A DNA stretch of 64,000 bases. Source: VHCN01 sp964589935 (lineage in GTDB: Bacteria; Verrucomicrobiota; Verrucomicrobiia; Limisphaerales; VHCN01). The notes beneath the pieces were generated by a model, which saw only the letters and a list, made by a program, of their open reading frames with translations, was not told the origin of the DNA and did no database searches. Numbering within the stretch: position 1 is the stretch's first letter; the number at the start of each line of letters is the position of its first letter. Shown piece after piece: positions 54,055 through 63,080 of the stretch. The position numbers were made by a program, and so were the translations under genes. Location of the stretch: assembly GCA_964589935.1 (NCBI GenBank), contig CAZPVD010000013.1:1-64000 (forward strand), given 5' to 3'.

Positions 54055-56076
54055 ATGAACGAAGCACTCCAACACTGGCGCGATGAGTTTGCCCATGAGC
54101 CCAACACGGCTTTCGACAGGCTTGTGCGCGGAATCGTGCCTTTAGGCGGAGCTAGCCAGCTTTCGTTAGGCGAGATTCTTGATGCCCTCTTTGAGCCATG
54201 TGACGCCGCACTTGATGGAGCTGCTGCTTCATGGTTGCAAAAGCACATCCTCGGCCCAGTGCCGGAGAATACCTCGCTCCATCGTTGGGCGTTTATCCTT
54301 GAGGAATATTTCCGAGGCATTGCCGCCATGGAACTCCATAAGACTGCTGAAATTCTCCGCCGCCAACATCAGCGCATCCGTCTTTGGCTGCATGGGTTTT
54401 ATGAAGGCTTGGATCGCGATCCCGAAGGCACATATCTGATCGCTCTCGCCCGCTTGCAGGACAGCCAGAGGTTTTCTTCACTCTGGCGGCGAATTATCCT
54501 TGGCGAAGAATTCAGTGGGCGCTCGTATCTTGCCATCGGTATTCTTGGCTTCCGCAAGATGCCAATGCAAAACGGGCACGAATCTTCAGGTGTTCCCGAC
54601 GGATTGCTTCAAGCCCTAATGGAACTCGCCGATAAGTCTGGAACTGGGCAAGCAAAATGGAAACAAACGATGCAAAGCATGTTTGCAACCTACCGGCGCA
54701 GCGAAACGTTTTGGATACGCAAGTTCGCAGAAATATCAGTCACTTCCCAAAACGTCGGCGATAATTTTGCGGATTGGATTCGCCAGCTCCTCCCTAATTG
54801 GCCGGAAAATGTAAATGATGTTGTCGCAATGGCAGGGAATGCCACCGCGTTGCCGGGGTATTCGGAGATGAAGGATTGGCAGGCGCGAATTGAAGATAAT
54901 CCAGACCAATCACAGTCGGATGAATTCGCAGCATACTTAAACCGTTACCGTTCGCACGCGCTTGCTACGGGACAAACTCATTACCTGGTTAGAACTTTCA
55001 ACAACATTGCCGTGACTATCGTTCGCCGTCGGCCACGATTAGCTCCGTTTGCGTTGGAGTTGATGAAAGAGGCAATGAGAAACGAGCCTTCCAATCCGCG
55101 TAATTGGACAAGCTATGCAAAAGTTCTCCAACAAAACAAAAGAACAGAAGAAGCCCTTCATGTTCTATGGGAAGCTCGGCAACGCTTTCCTTGGCACGCC
55201 TTCGCGCATACCGACTTGGGACGACTATTATATCGAACGGGCGACAAAATGACTGCCGAAGCTGTTCTGCGTGAAGCGCGAACGCTTTTTCCAACAGAAC
55301 AAGTTTGTCAAACAACGCTGCTAGAGTTTTTCCCAAATGCGGACTCTGGGAAACTTGTGTCGAATGTTAGCAGGCAGATAAGAGAAATGAACTGTGCGGA
55401 AAGACTTGGGCGCGCAATGATTGCCTTATGGCAAGCCGAACGAACGCAGGCCGCAGAATCGCGTGATTCACTTTGTAAACACGCAGCCAGCCTGCTTGAT
55501 ATGCCCGAGGAACAGATTGATGATGACTTACTTTCTGCTTTTGTGGAGACGCGCGGTCTTTTGCTTCTAGCGAGCGGAGATGCGCGTCGTGCGCTGGCCT
55601 ATTTCGAGGAGCAAATCCATCATTATGGGCGGGGCGGTTGGATTGGTATTCAACTCGGCGATCAGCGGGCACGCATTGTTTTGGGCTCGCCAAAAGGCGC
55701 AAACGAAACCATCGAGCCACCAAGTTCTCACAGCGCTCGCTTCGCACTCAACGTCGCAAGAGCTATTGAATCATTGTCTCAAGAACAGCAAGAAGCCGAA
55801 GTTCAAAAACTTCTTAAGACGCTTTATCCAAAAGCTGCCGAGTTAGCTGCTAACGTCCGACGAAACGACAAAGGTGAGTTGGAATTGGAAAGTGGCGCAG
55901 AAATGCTCGGCACATTTATGCAGTCCCGCTGGTTTCGCCCTGCTGGAATTCAGTCTGTCGAAGATTTTGACCAGCCAGACCGCCTGCATGCTGTCGTAGA
56001 ATGCGCCAACGCCTCTCGCAGGGATACTCTTGACGTGCTGCAAAGTGCCGCGTCAGGTTTCGCGCTTGCAATGTAA
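54055..56076 (+). CDS. Large TPR-containing protein, second gene of the accessory module
   Basis: 673 residues, ATG 54055. Residues about 290-420 hold TPR-like helical pairs (PSNPRNWTSYAKVLQQNKRT, EEALHVLWEARQRFPWHAFA, HTDLGRLLYRTGDKMTAEAV). The N-terminal 280 residues are helical without recognisable motifs and contain LHRWAFILEEYFRGIAAMEL; the C-terminal part includes LLLASGDARRALAYFEEQIH. No Walker motifs, nuclease motifs or membrane helices are seen. Same operon and same AT-shifted base composition as its neighbour. It could act as a sensor or scaffold for the 333-residue protein; no function can be assigned. Confidence 0.78.
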   Translation: MNEALQHWRDEFAHEPNTAFDRLVRGIVPLGGASQLSLGEILDALFEPCDAALDGAAASWLQKHILGPVPENTSLHRWAFILEEYFRGIAAMELHKTAEILRRQHQRIRLWLHGFYEGLDRDPEGTYLIALARLQDSQRFSSLWRRIILGEEFSGRSYLAIGILGFRKMPMQNGHESSGVPDGLLQALMELADKSGTGQAKWKQTMQSMFATYRRSETFWIRKFAEISVTSQNVGDNFADWIRQLLPNWPENVNDVVAMAGNATALPGYSEMKDWQARIEDNPDQSQSDEFAAYLNRYRSHALATGQTHYLVRTFNNIAVTIVRRRPRLAPFALELMKEAMRNEPSNPRNWTSYAKVLQQNKRTEEALHVLWEARQRFPWHAFAHTDLGRLLYRTGDKMTAEAVLREARTLFPTEQVCQTTLLEFFPNADSGKLVSNVSRQIREMNCAERLGRAMIALWQAERTQAAESRDSLCKHAASLLDMPEEQIDDDLLSAFVETRGLLLLASGDARRALAYFEEQIHHYGRGGWIGIQLGDQRARIVLGSPKGANETIEPPSSHSARFALNVARAIESLSQEQQEAEVQKLLKTLYPKAAELAANVRRNDKGELELESGAEMLGTFMQSRWFRPAGIQSVEDFDQPDRLHAVVECANASRRDTLDVLQSAASGFALAM

Positions 56077-56101
56077 GTTTGGTTTAATATGGGTGTGACC
56101 G

Positions 56102-56160
56102 AGTTCGCCGAGAATTTTTACGCGCGTTGAATTTGAAAAGCTTTGCCCAAGTTAAATTGA
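56102..56160 (+). repeat. Right-end repeat, copy B
   Basis: 59 nt, 51 of 59 identical to copy A by hand alignment, and 38 of 45 identical to copy C over the shared core. It ends exactly where the third thiC fragment begins (GCTACGACCAC), and a TTG at 56127 is in frame with that fragment, as in copy A. Confidence 0.9.
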
Positions 56161-56651
56161 GCTACGACCACATCACCAGCGGCATCGGCGCGGCGATGAT
56201 CGGCTGGTATGGCTGCGCGATGCTCTGCTACGTCACGCCCGAGGAACATCTCGGCCTGCCGAACAAGAAAGACGTGAAAGACGGCGTCATCACATACAAG
56301 ATCGCCGCGCACGCCGCCGACCTCGCCAAAGGCCATCCCGGCGCGCAATACCGCGATAACGCCATCTCCAAGGCGCGCTTTGAATTCCGCTGGGAAGATC
56401 AATTCAACCTCGCCCTCGACCCCGTCACCGCGCGCGAATTCCACGACGAAACCCTTCCGCAGGAAGGCGCAAAGACCGCGCACTTCTGCTCCATGTGCGG
56501 CCCGCACTTCTGCTCGATGAAGATCACCGAAGACGTCCGCAAATACGCCGCGGAGCAGGGCATCGCCGAGGAAGAGGCGCTGAAGAAGGGGATGGAAGAA
56601 AAATCTCGCGAATTTGTCGAAAAAGGTGCAGAAGTTTACGCAAAAGCCTAG
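56161..56651 (+). pseudogene. thiC: thiC 3' fragment, copy 3 (native-style codons)
   Basis: 491 bp, co-linear with 47577-48067 and coding ThiC residues about 494-656 with the cluster motif CSMCGPHFC. Codon use is strongly GC-biased like the chromosomal genes, so most of it is probably the original end of the host thiC. Only its last 50 bases or so (after GGAAGAAAAA) turn AT-richer and may mark yet another replaced tail. No N-terminal part, hence not a functional synthase. Confidence 0.9.
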
Positions 56652-56686
56652 TTCGGTTTCGACGGTTGAAGCGCAAATTGGAATCA

Positions 56687-58507
56687 ATGCATTTTCAAAA
56701 GCTAAAAACACTTTATGAGATACCTCTCGGGGCGACTCGTAGCGGTGCATTGTTCAACGCTCATGCTTATCCGACAAAAATCTCACCCGAGAGTGTTGCG
56801 CTGTTGATAGCCTGCCACACTAAACCCGGCGATTTAGTCTTCGATGGGTTTGGAGGAAGCGGAACGACAGCACTTGGATCGCTTCTTTGTTCCAAACCAT
56901 CTGAGGAACTGAAGGATGAGGCGAACAAGCGTGGGCTTCAGCCGATTTGGGGGGCGCGGAGGGCCGTTGTTTACGAGCTAAGTGGATTGGGGTCTTTTAT
57001 TGCGAGCACTCTTTGCTCAAGGCCAAGTCCGGCGAGATTCATGTTGGCTACACAGCGAGTTCTTGCCGAAGCGGAGCGTCGGATAGGTTGGATGTATTCG
57101 GCAATGGACTTGGATGGGGGCGGTGGAGTGGCAAGATATTTTATTTGGTCTGACAGGGTAAAATGCCCGGCTTGCGAAGCGATTATCTCAATGTGGGCCG
57201 GTTGTGTTTCCTTGAATCCCGCGCGCATCTCGGATGAGTTTCTTTGTCCAGAATGTGGGAAAAAATGTCCTTTGGATGAATTGCCAAGGAATTATGAGTC
57301 TAGGTTTGATGAACTGCTCGGTCGCCAAGTTGCCGTAAGATCTCGGACGTTGGTGCGGGTGGATGGAGTTAGCGGAAAGAAACAATGGAGTCGCGAACCG
57401 GTTGCAGAAGATTTTGATTTGTTCGAGCGGGTTCAAAACGAGGCGGTGTCAGGCCGTTTCCCGCTTGTTCCAATGATGGGAAAAGATCACGGGTCGTGGG
57501 GCGACCTCTGGCGATCCGGTTATCATGAAGGCATGACCCATGTTCACCATTTTTATACGCGCCGTAATTTTATCGCGTTAGCAGTGTTGCATGATTTGGT
57601 CGAAAACGAGCCAGCGGACATCCGGGATGCACTGAAGTTTTGGGTGTCCAGCTATAACTCCAGCCATTCAACTTTGATGACAAGGGTCGTGGCAAAAAGC
57701 GGCCAAGATGATTTAGCTTTGACCAGCGCACAACCCGGTGTGCTTTATATCAGCGGACTGCCGGTGGAAAAGAACGTATTGCTCGGTTTGAAGCGGAAGG
57801 AGAAAACCATCGCACAGGCATTCGCCCTCCTTCGCGAATCACAAGGTGAAGTCAAAATAGTTCAGGGCTCGTCAACTGACACACACCTTGATGATGCCTC
57901 AGTTGACTATGTTTTCACCGACCCACCGTTTGGCGGAAATATTCCTTACAGTGAAGTTAATTTCATTGCCGAAGCATGGCTCGATCGGACGACAAACACC
58001 AAAGAGGAAGCCATTGTAAGTTCGGCACAAAAGAAAGCCGTCGGCGACTACGAGAGCCTTTTGACAAAAGCGTTTTCCGAGCTTCGCCGAATCCTGAAGC
58101 CAGAGGGCAAAGCGACACTCGCTTTTCATTCTACGCAATCGGACGTTTGGAAGGCTTTGGTGTCGGCTTACACCAATGCGGGCTTTTCGCTAGAATTCTC
58201 AAGCATTCTTGACAAAAAGCAGGGAAGCTTCAAACAAGTTACCGCTTCAAACTCGGTTAAAGGCGATCCGCTCATTCTTCTTCGTCCGGGTTTGCGCAAG
58301 ACACCGATTGCAACCATAGAGCCGCGTAACGTTATCCGCGATTTGCTTTCTGTTGCGGATGAGTGTCGTGCCAATGAACCAGATGAGGGGACATCACAGC
58401 GATTGTATTCACGTTTTGTAGAGCATTACCTCAAGCGCCACCACGCGCCACCAATTGATGCTTCACAGTTTTATAGCGAACTTGCGCTTGTCCAATCGCT
58501 CAGATGA
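56687..58507 (+). CDS. DNA methyltransferase with internal zinc ribbon
   Basis: 606 residues from ATG 56687, 36 nt after the thiC fragment stop. SAM-binding block GDLVFDGFGGSGTTALGSLL near residue 46 and catalytic VFTDPPFGGNIPYSEVNFIA near 408, that is a DPPF catalytic motif with N-terminal SAM motif. Between them two Cys pairs, CPAC (about 165) and CPEC (about 190), suggest a zinc ribbon. A late block LRRILKPEGKATLAFHS is typical of amino-methyltransferases. Target amino group (N6-adenine or N4-cytosine) cannot be told apart. Its stop overlaps the next start (ATGA). AT-rich relative to the chromosome. Confidence 0.85.
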   Translation: MHFQKLKTLYEIPLGATRSGALFNAHAYPTKISPESVALLIACHTKPGDLVFDGFGGSGTTALGSLLCSKPSEELKDEANKRGLQPIWGARRAVVYELSGLGSFIASTLCSRPSPARFMLATQRVLAEAERRIGWMYSAMDLDGGGGVARYFIWSDRVKCPACEAIISMWAGCVSLNPARISDEFLCPECGKKCPLDELPRNYESRFDELLGRQVAVRSRTLVRVDGVSGKKQWSREPVAEDFDLFERVQNEAVSGRFPLVPMMGKDHGSWGDLWRSGYHEGMTHVHHFYTRRNFIALAVLHDLVENEPADIRDALKFWVSSYNSSHSTLMTRVVAKSGQDDLALTSAQPGVLYISGLPVEKNVLLGLKRKEKTIAQAFALLRESQGEVKIVQGSSTDTHLDDASVDYVFTDPPFGGNIPYSEVNFIAEAWLDRTTNTKEEAIVSSAQKKAVGDYESLLTKAFSELRRILKPEGKATLAFHSTQSDVWKALVSAYTNAGFSLEFSSILDKKQGSFKQVTASNSVKGDPLILLRPGLRKTPIATIEPRNVIRDLLSVADECRANEPDEGTSQRLYSRFVEHYLKRHHAPPIDASQFYSELALVQSLR

Positions 58508-60729
58508 GAGGCGTTCAAATCCAGCCCGATTCGCTTGAACTATTGCGGCCAGCACTTTCCAGCCGGGTGAGTGAATTAAAGCTGAAAACCTTGGGCCAGT
58601 GTTTTACAGGTTTGCGAACGGGACGACTTCTTGCGGCACTTTCGGATGTGCCCAAGGTTGGAAGTGTTGTTGATCCGATGGCAGGTCACGGTGATTTGTT
58701 GGAAGCCGCAGCAGAGAGAGCCGCCAAGACGAAGGCAAATCTTGAACTTCTTGGCGTTGAGATCGACCGGGCAACCGCAATGTTGGGGGAACGACGCTTG
58801 TCGCTCGTCGCCGAACGGTATAAAAACATTCGCGGGTCTTTTTTTTGCGGAAACACTTTCAGTCTGAAAACGTGGCAAACGGTTACTCCGCAACCTCAAT
58901 TTGACCTCGTTATCACAAACCCACCTTACGTCCGTTATCAAACCCAATCGAATGGCGGTGTTGAAAGCAAGCCGACCACACCGAAAGCGGAAAAAATTAG
59001 AAATGCGCTGGCGCTACTCGTCAAAGCGCTTTCTCCCGTTAATGAGCGCCCAGTTTGGGACATGATGGTTCAATCTTATTCCGGCCTTGCGGATTTGTCG
59101 CTCCCGAGCTGGCTGTTATGCGGGTTGCTGACAAAGCCCGGCGGCACACTTGCAGTTGTTGCCCCACAAGCTTGGTTGAACCGCGACTACGCCCGTCTAA
59201 TCAGATATTTCTTTCTACGTTTTTTTGAACCCCTCGTTGTTGTCCAAGAATCGGGGCAGCGTTGGTTTGAACATGCCTTAGTGCCCGTTTCGTTGGTGAT
59301 AGGACGTCGTCTTAAAACGGATGAAGCTATTGTGCCGTTGAGTGAGCGTTGCGATACAGGCAGGCTCACTCATTTCATTGAGATCGCCTCGAACGCAGCT
59401 TCAGATTTGAGTCATGTTGGGGGCGCATTTCCGGGGCGCGATCCAGAAGGACAATTTGCAAACTGGATTCAACACGCGTGTGCCAGCAAGAAAGCCGGCA
59501 TAGAAGCAAAAACTGTTTCGTGGGTTGAACAACGCGACGATGTTGCCTCACTGTGTCGCAAAGCCAGATGGTTTCATTGCTTGGAAGGAAAAGACCAGCA
59601 TTCCCTGATTCAATCCGTTTCGCCACCATCATCAATCCCACCGGTTATTCGCAGCGCATTACCAGCGGGCTTGGTAAGCAAGTTTCAACATCTTGACGAA
59701 TCTGCAATTTGCGTTGGTCAAGGACTGCGAACAGGCTGCAACGATTTCTTTTACGTGGAGATCGTCGAAGATTCAGCGCAAGGTCGTGACATTTTGATAC
59801 GAACCAGCGCCTTGTTTGGGCATCAGGAGTTTCGTGTTCCTCGATCCGTCTTGAAGCCTGTCGTCCGCCGACAAGCTGAATTCGATTCGCAGCAAGTATC
59901 GCTTCGCGCAATTATGGGACGAGCGCTCGATTTGCAGTCCTATTTGCTTCCTGAAGATTTCAAGCGATATGCCGACGCTGGCAAGAATCGGAAGCCAAAT
60001 TCATATCGATTCTATCCCATGCCGGAGGCGCTTGCGGAATATGTGCGATTGGCATCCGGCACATATCTCGAACGCGGCCATCGGCGAACGCTCATTCCTG
60101 AACTTTCAGCCGTCAAGCCTAATGGGTCAGGCCCGAATGATCGGAGTGTTCACCTAAACGGGAGCGCCGAAAAATTTGCGCGTTGTTGGTATATGCTTCC
60201 GTCATTCACTCAACGTCATTTCGCTCCCGTCTTCATCCCGCGCATCGTGCATGAATCGCCACTTCCGGTTCTTAACACGAATCCATCAGCGTTGATTGAC
60301 GCCAACTTTTCAACGCTTTGGCCTGCGGACAAATCCACTTCTGGAGAATTGATTTTCGCTTTGTTTAACAGCACATGGACGGAGTTGTGCATGGAAGCGC
60401 TCGGCACGCCATTGGGTGGTGGTGCTCTAAAACTTGAGGCGACGCAGATTCGCCGCATTCCATTACCGGTGCTGACAAGTGCGCAGAAATCCCAACTTGT
60501 ATCATCCGCCAGCGAGCTGATCCAGAGTCCTCCGCGAAATGCATCTGCTGTGCTACAAAGAATCGACAAAATCGTCATTTCTGCTTTAATTGGTGGGAAT
60601 ATCAAAGGCGACCGGAGTGCGGACGTATCGCGGATGCTGTCTGAGTTGTCTGGATTGTTGCGGCGCAAGCGCAGAATAACAAAGCAGTCGCAACCGCATA
60701 ACGAAGTTGAAAATATTCGTTCAACATAA
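58504..60729 (+). CDS. N6-adenine-type DNA methyltransferase (class I, NPPY)
   Basis: 741 residues. SAM motif VVDPMAGHGDLLEAAAERAA near residue 57, acidic motif LLGVEIDRATAML, and the catalytic NPPY in DLVITNPPYVRYQTQS near 139. The N-terminal half is the catalytic domain; the C-terminal half, with RRTLIPELSAVKPNGSGPND and TPLGGGALKLEATQIRRIPL, looks like the target-recognition part of Eco57I/type IIG-like methyltransferases. No nuclease motif is fused. Start overlaps the upstream stop by 4 nt; the nuclease gene overlaps its 3' end. Probably part of one modification-restriction operon. Confidence 0.88.
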   Translation: MRGVQIQPDSLELLRPALSSRVSELKLKTLGQCFTGLRTGRLLAALSDVPKVGSVVDPMAGHGDLLEAAAERAAKTKANLELLGVEIDRATAMLGERRLSLVAERYKNIRGSFFCGNTFSLKTWQTVTPQPQFDLVITNPPYVRYQTQSNGGVESKPTTPKAEKIRNALALLVKALSPVNERPVWDMMVQSYSGLADLSLPSWLLCGLLTKPGGTLAVVAPQAWLNRDYARLIRYFFLRFFEPLVVVQESGQRWFEHALVPVSLVIGRRLKTDEAIVPLSERCDTGRLTHFIEIASNAASDLSHVGGAFPGRDPEGQFANWIQHACASKKAGIEAKTVSWVEQRDDVASLCRKARWFHCLEGKDQHSLIQSVSPPSSIPPVIRSALPAGLVSKFQHLDESAICVGQGLRTGCNDFFYVEIVEDSAQGRDILIRTSALFGHQEFRVPRSVLKPVVRRQAEFDSQQVSLRAIMGRALDLQSYLLPEDFKRYADAGKNRKPNSYRFYPMPEALAEYVRLASGTYLERGHRRTLIPELSAVKPNGSGPNDRSVHLNGSAEKFARCWYMLPSFTQRHFAPVFIPRIVHESPLPVLNTNPSALIDANFSTLWPADKSTSGELIFALFNSTWTELCMEALGTPLGGGALKLEATQIRRIPLPVLTSAQKSQLVSSASELIQSPPRNASAVLQRIDKIVISALIGGNIKGDRSADVSRMLSELSGLLRRKRRITKQSQPHNEVENIRST

Positions 60730-61786
60730 AAATCGCCCCAGCCAAGTGCTGTTTGCTTTCGACGAGGTTGTAAACCCGCTGATGGAGCAAGTTCGCTGGG
60801 CAGTTGCCTATTCTACACGTCAGGGTTGCGAGCGCCTGATCAAGCGCGTTGCAGATCGAATTGGCCAATCGAAATGGGATGACACAAAGAAAACATTTGT
60901 GACGTCGCTCGACTTCGGGTTGACCGACCCTGCGGCGTTGGAATTTCTGGCAAGCCAGAAGCACAGCGAAGTTCACGTTGCAAATGCCGAAGTTCACTCA
61001 CGGCCAGGATTTAGACCGGCACAGGCATATCATCCGAAGCTCTATTTGTTTGATGATCCAAAAGCGACCGGTTACGTCGTTGGCTCTGCCAACCTGACCG
61101 CGAGCGCTTTAATCAGCAATACAGAGGTTGTCTCCGCCGGTGTCGAAATTCCCGGCAACAGTTCTTGGAACGACGCTTGGGCTGAGTTGTTTTACAACAC
61201 ACAACCGCTTACCCAAAGCCTCCTTCGGGACTACAAGAAAACTTGGAGTCGTCCGAAGCTGCGCGCAGTCGAACCCGATCCCAAGCCGAAGCGCGTTGTA
61301 ATCACGCCCTCCGGCAAGAATGTTTTCTGGGAAGCGATTGAAAGCGGGAAAATTGCGCCAATGGCTTTCAATCATTTCTGGGTCGAGGCAGGGTCAATGT
61401 CTTCCGGTGGCTCTCGCAACCAATTGGAACTACCTCGTGGTGCGAATCGGTTCTTCGGATACACGCACGCCGACTATGGTGATGCGGCGCACGTAGTCGA
61501 TATCGGTCGCCCCAAACTAACTTTGAAAGGGAAAATTTGGACCGACAAGCCGCTTCGCTGGCACGCGAATAACAAAATGGAAAGATTCAATTTGCCAACA
61601 AGAGGACAAGGCGGTTTTGAATACGCGAATTGTGCTGTGCTATTTCGCCGTCATGCTGGCGGCTTCGAGATTGATATTGCCCCCTGGGACGACGATGCCG
61701 CCATTGCTTGGCGGGCAGCATCTGACGCGCTTGGCACTGTTTTCCGTTTAGGAAGAGTTGGTTCTCGAATATGCGGGCTTTTCTGA
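60707..61786 (+). CDS. Phospholipase-D-family nuclease, probable restriction endonuclease (BfiI/NgoFVII-like)
   Basis: 359 residues, TTG start at 60707 overlapping the methyltransferase end by 23 nt. A single PLD motif, YHPKLYLFDDPKATGYVVGS followed by ANLTASAL (about residues 108-135), gives the H-x-K plus GSAN catalytic set. The C-terminal 150 residues (GGSRNQLELPRGANRFFGYT; NKMERFNLPTRGQGGFEYAN) may be a B3-like DNA-binding domain, as in BfiI, which is also about 358 residues and comes with two methyltransferases. Restriction role is inferred from this likeness and the operon; the recognition sequence is unknown. Confidence 0.8.
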   Translation: MKIFVQHKNRPSQVLFAFDEVVNPLMEQVRWAVAYSTRQGCERLIKRVADRIGQSKWDDTKKTFVTSLDFGLTDPAALEFLASQKHSEVHVANAEVHSRPGFRPAQAYHPKLYLFDDPKATGYVVGSANLTASALISNTEVVSAGVEIPGNSSWNDAWAELFYNTQPLTQSLLRDYKKTWSRPKLRAVEPDPKPKRVVITPSGKNVFWEAIESGKIAPMAFNHFWVEAGSMSSGGSRNQLELPRGANRFFGYTHADYGDAAHVVDIGRPKLTLKGKIWTDKPLRWHANNKMERFNLPTRGQGGFEYANCAVLFRRHAGGFEIDIAPWDDDAAIAWRAASDALGTVFRLGRVGSRICGLF

Positions 61787-61803
61787 TTTTCAAAGGGAAA
61801 GTT

Positions 61804-61848
61804 AGAATTTTCACACTAGTTGACTTTGAAAAGTTTTGCCCAAGTTGA
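61804..61848 (+). repeat. Right-end repeat, copy C
   Basis: 45-nt core AGAATTTTCACACTAGTTGA then CTTTGAAAAGTTTTGCCCAA, 38 of 45 identical to copy B. It marks the end of the accessory array; normal high-GC chromosomal genes resume right after it. Confidence 0.8.
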
Positions 61849-61877
61849 GTGCGAGCCGCGCCTGACAACAGCCAGTT

Positions 61878-62453
61878 ATGAACAACATGAAGAGCAATAA
61901 AAAGGAATTGTCCCAAAAACAACGCGAAGAACTTCTTACGGTATTGAAAGCCCGGTTTGAAACGAACCTGGGCCGCCACCCAGGTTTGGTGTGGGCCAAG
62001 GTGCAGGCGCGGTTGGAGGCCAAGCCGGACAAGCTGTGGTCGCTCGCGGAAATGGAACACACCGGCGGTGAACCGGATGTTGTCGGTCATGATAAAAAGT
62101 CGGGCGAATTCATTTTCTTCGATTGCTCCGAGCAAACTCCTGAAGGCCGCACCAGTCTTTGCTACGACCGTGAGGCGCTGGATTCGCGCAAGGAGCACAA
62201 GCCCGAGAGCAGCGTCATGGACATGGCCGCAGCCATGGGCGTCGAGGTCTTAACGGAGGAGCAATATCTGGAGCTTCAGAAACTGGGCGAGTTCGACACG
62301 AAGTCGTCGAGCTGGCTGCAGACGCCGGCGGAGATCCGCAAGCTCGGCGGCGCGATTTACGGGGATCGCCGTTACGGTCGCGTCTTCATCGGCCACAACG
62401 GCGCGGAGTCTTATTATAGCGGCCGGGGCTTCCGCGGTTCGTTCAGGGTCTGA
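61878..62453 (+). CDS. DUF4256-family protein
   Basis: 191 residues, ATG 61878. Polar N-terminus (MKSNKKELSQKQREELLTVL), then KARFETNLGRHPGLVWAKVQ, LWSLAEMEHTGGEPDVVGHD, FIFFDCSEQTPEGRTSLCYD and LDTKSSSWLQTPAEIRKLGG-like FDTKSSSWLQTPAEIRKLGG, ending VFIGHNGAESYYSGRGFRGS. This matches the DUF4256 family, small cytosolic proteins of unknown function often near SRPBCC/AHSA1 proteins, as here. High GC, so outside the accessory array. Confidence 0.85.
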   Translation: MNNMKSNKKELSQKQREELLTVLKARFETNLGRHPGLVWAKVQARLEAKPDKLWSLAEMEHTGGEPDVVGHDKKSGEFIFFDCSEQTPEGRTSLCYDREALDSRKEHKPESSVMDMAAAMGVEVLTEEQYLELQKLGEFDTKSSSWLQTPAEIRKLGGAIYGDRRYGRVFIGHNGAESYYSGRGFRGSFRV

Positions 62454-62523
62454 ATTTTACAGAGGCTGCGTCTTCGCAACCGCTCGGAAGTCCATGAAAC
62501 CCGCTCGCCCAAGCACAGGGGCA

Positions 62524-62982
62524 TCACGATTGATCGGGGATTTCGGCTTCGACAAGTTTGGCCAAGAGCGCCAGCGATTCCTGCCAGCCAAGATAGCACG
62601 CCTCCGCGGGAATGATCGCGGGGATTCCTTCCTGCGCGATGTTCAAATCAGTGCCGCAGAAGACTTCCTTTAGAGTGACCGTTGTTACCATTTCGCCCGG
62701 CAGATTTGGATCGTCGAACTTATCCGTGTAGCGGAGTTGCTCACTGGGCTTGAGTTCCAGATACGTTCCGCCGAACGAATGACTCTTGCCGCTGCTGAAA
62801 TTGGTGAACGACATCTTGAAAGTGCCGCCGACTTTCGCATCCAGGTGATGCACCTTGCCGGTGAATCCATTTGGTGGAAGCCATTTGGCCATGGCATCCG
62901 CGTCCAAGAACGCGCGATAAACCCGCTCCGGTTTGGCGCGGAGCACCCGATGAAGTCGAACAGCGTTCGTGTTTGCTGTCAT
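62524..62982 (-). CDS. SRPBCC/AHSA1-family protein
   Basis: 152 residues. START-like fold with an N-terminal VRLHRVLRAKPERVYRAFLD, ADAMAKWLPPNGFTGKVHHL, VGGTFKMSFTNFSSGKSHSF and a C-terminal YLGWQESLALLAKLVEAEIP helix. AHSA1-type small-ligand-binding protein; ligand unknown. Convergent with the DUF4256 gene. Confidence 0.87.
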   Translation of the reverse strand: MTANTNAVRLHRVLRAKPERVYRAFLDADAMAKWLPPNGFTGKVHHLDAKVGGTFKMSFTNFSSGKSHSFGGTYLELKPSEQLRYTDKFDDPNLPGEMVTTVTLKEVFCGTDLNIAQEGIPAIIPAEACYLGWQESLALLAKLVEAEIPDQS

Positions 62983-63080
62983 ATTCGTTTTGCGTTCTGG
63001 TCTCTCATCATTACGACGAACGAAGTAGTCGCGTCAGGACATTTGTCGAGGTCACAAACCCGGCTCGTTGAGATTTCCGG

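Larger units (their letters stand above)
56610..61848 (+). mobile_element. Putative thiC-targeting element 3 (methyltransferases plus PLD nuclease, right-end repeat)
   Basis: Proposed unit with an uncertain left end near the thiC stop, cargo 56687-61786, and right-end repeat copy C at 61804-61848. Unlike elements 1 and 2, no thiC fragment follows the repeat, consistent with insertion at or just beyond the thiC stop codon. Confidence 0.35.
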
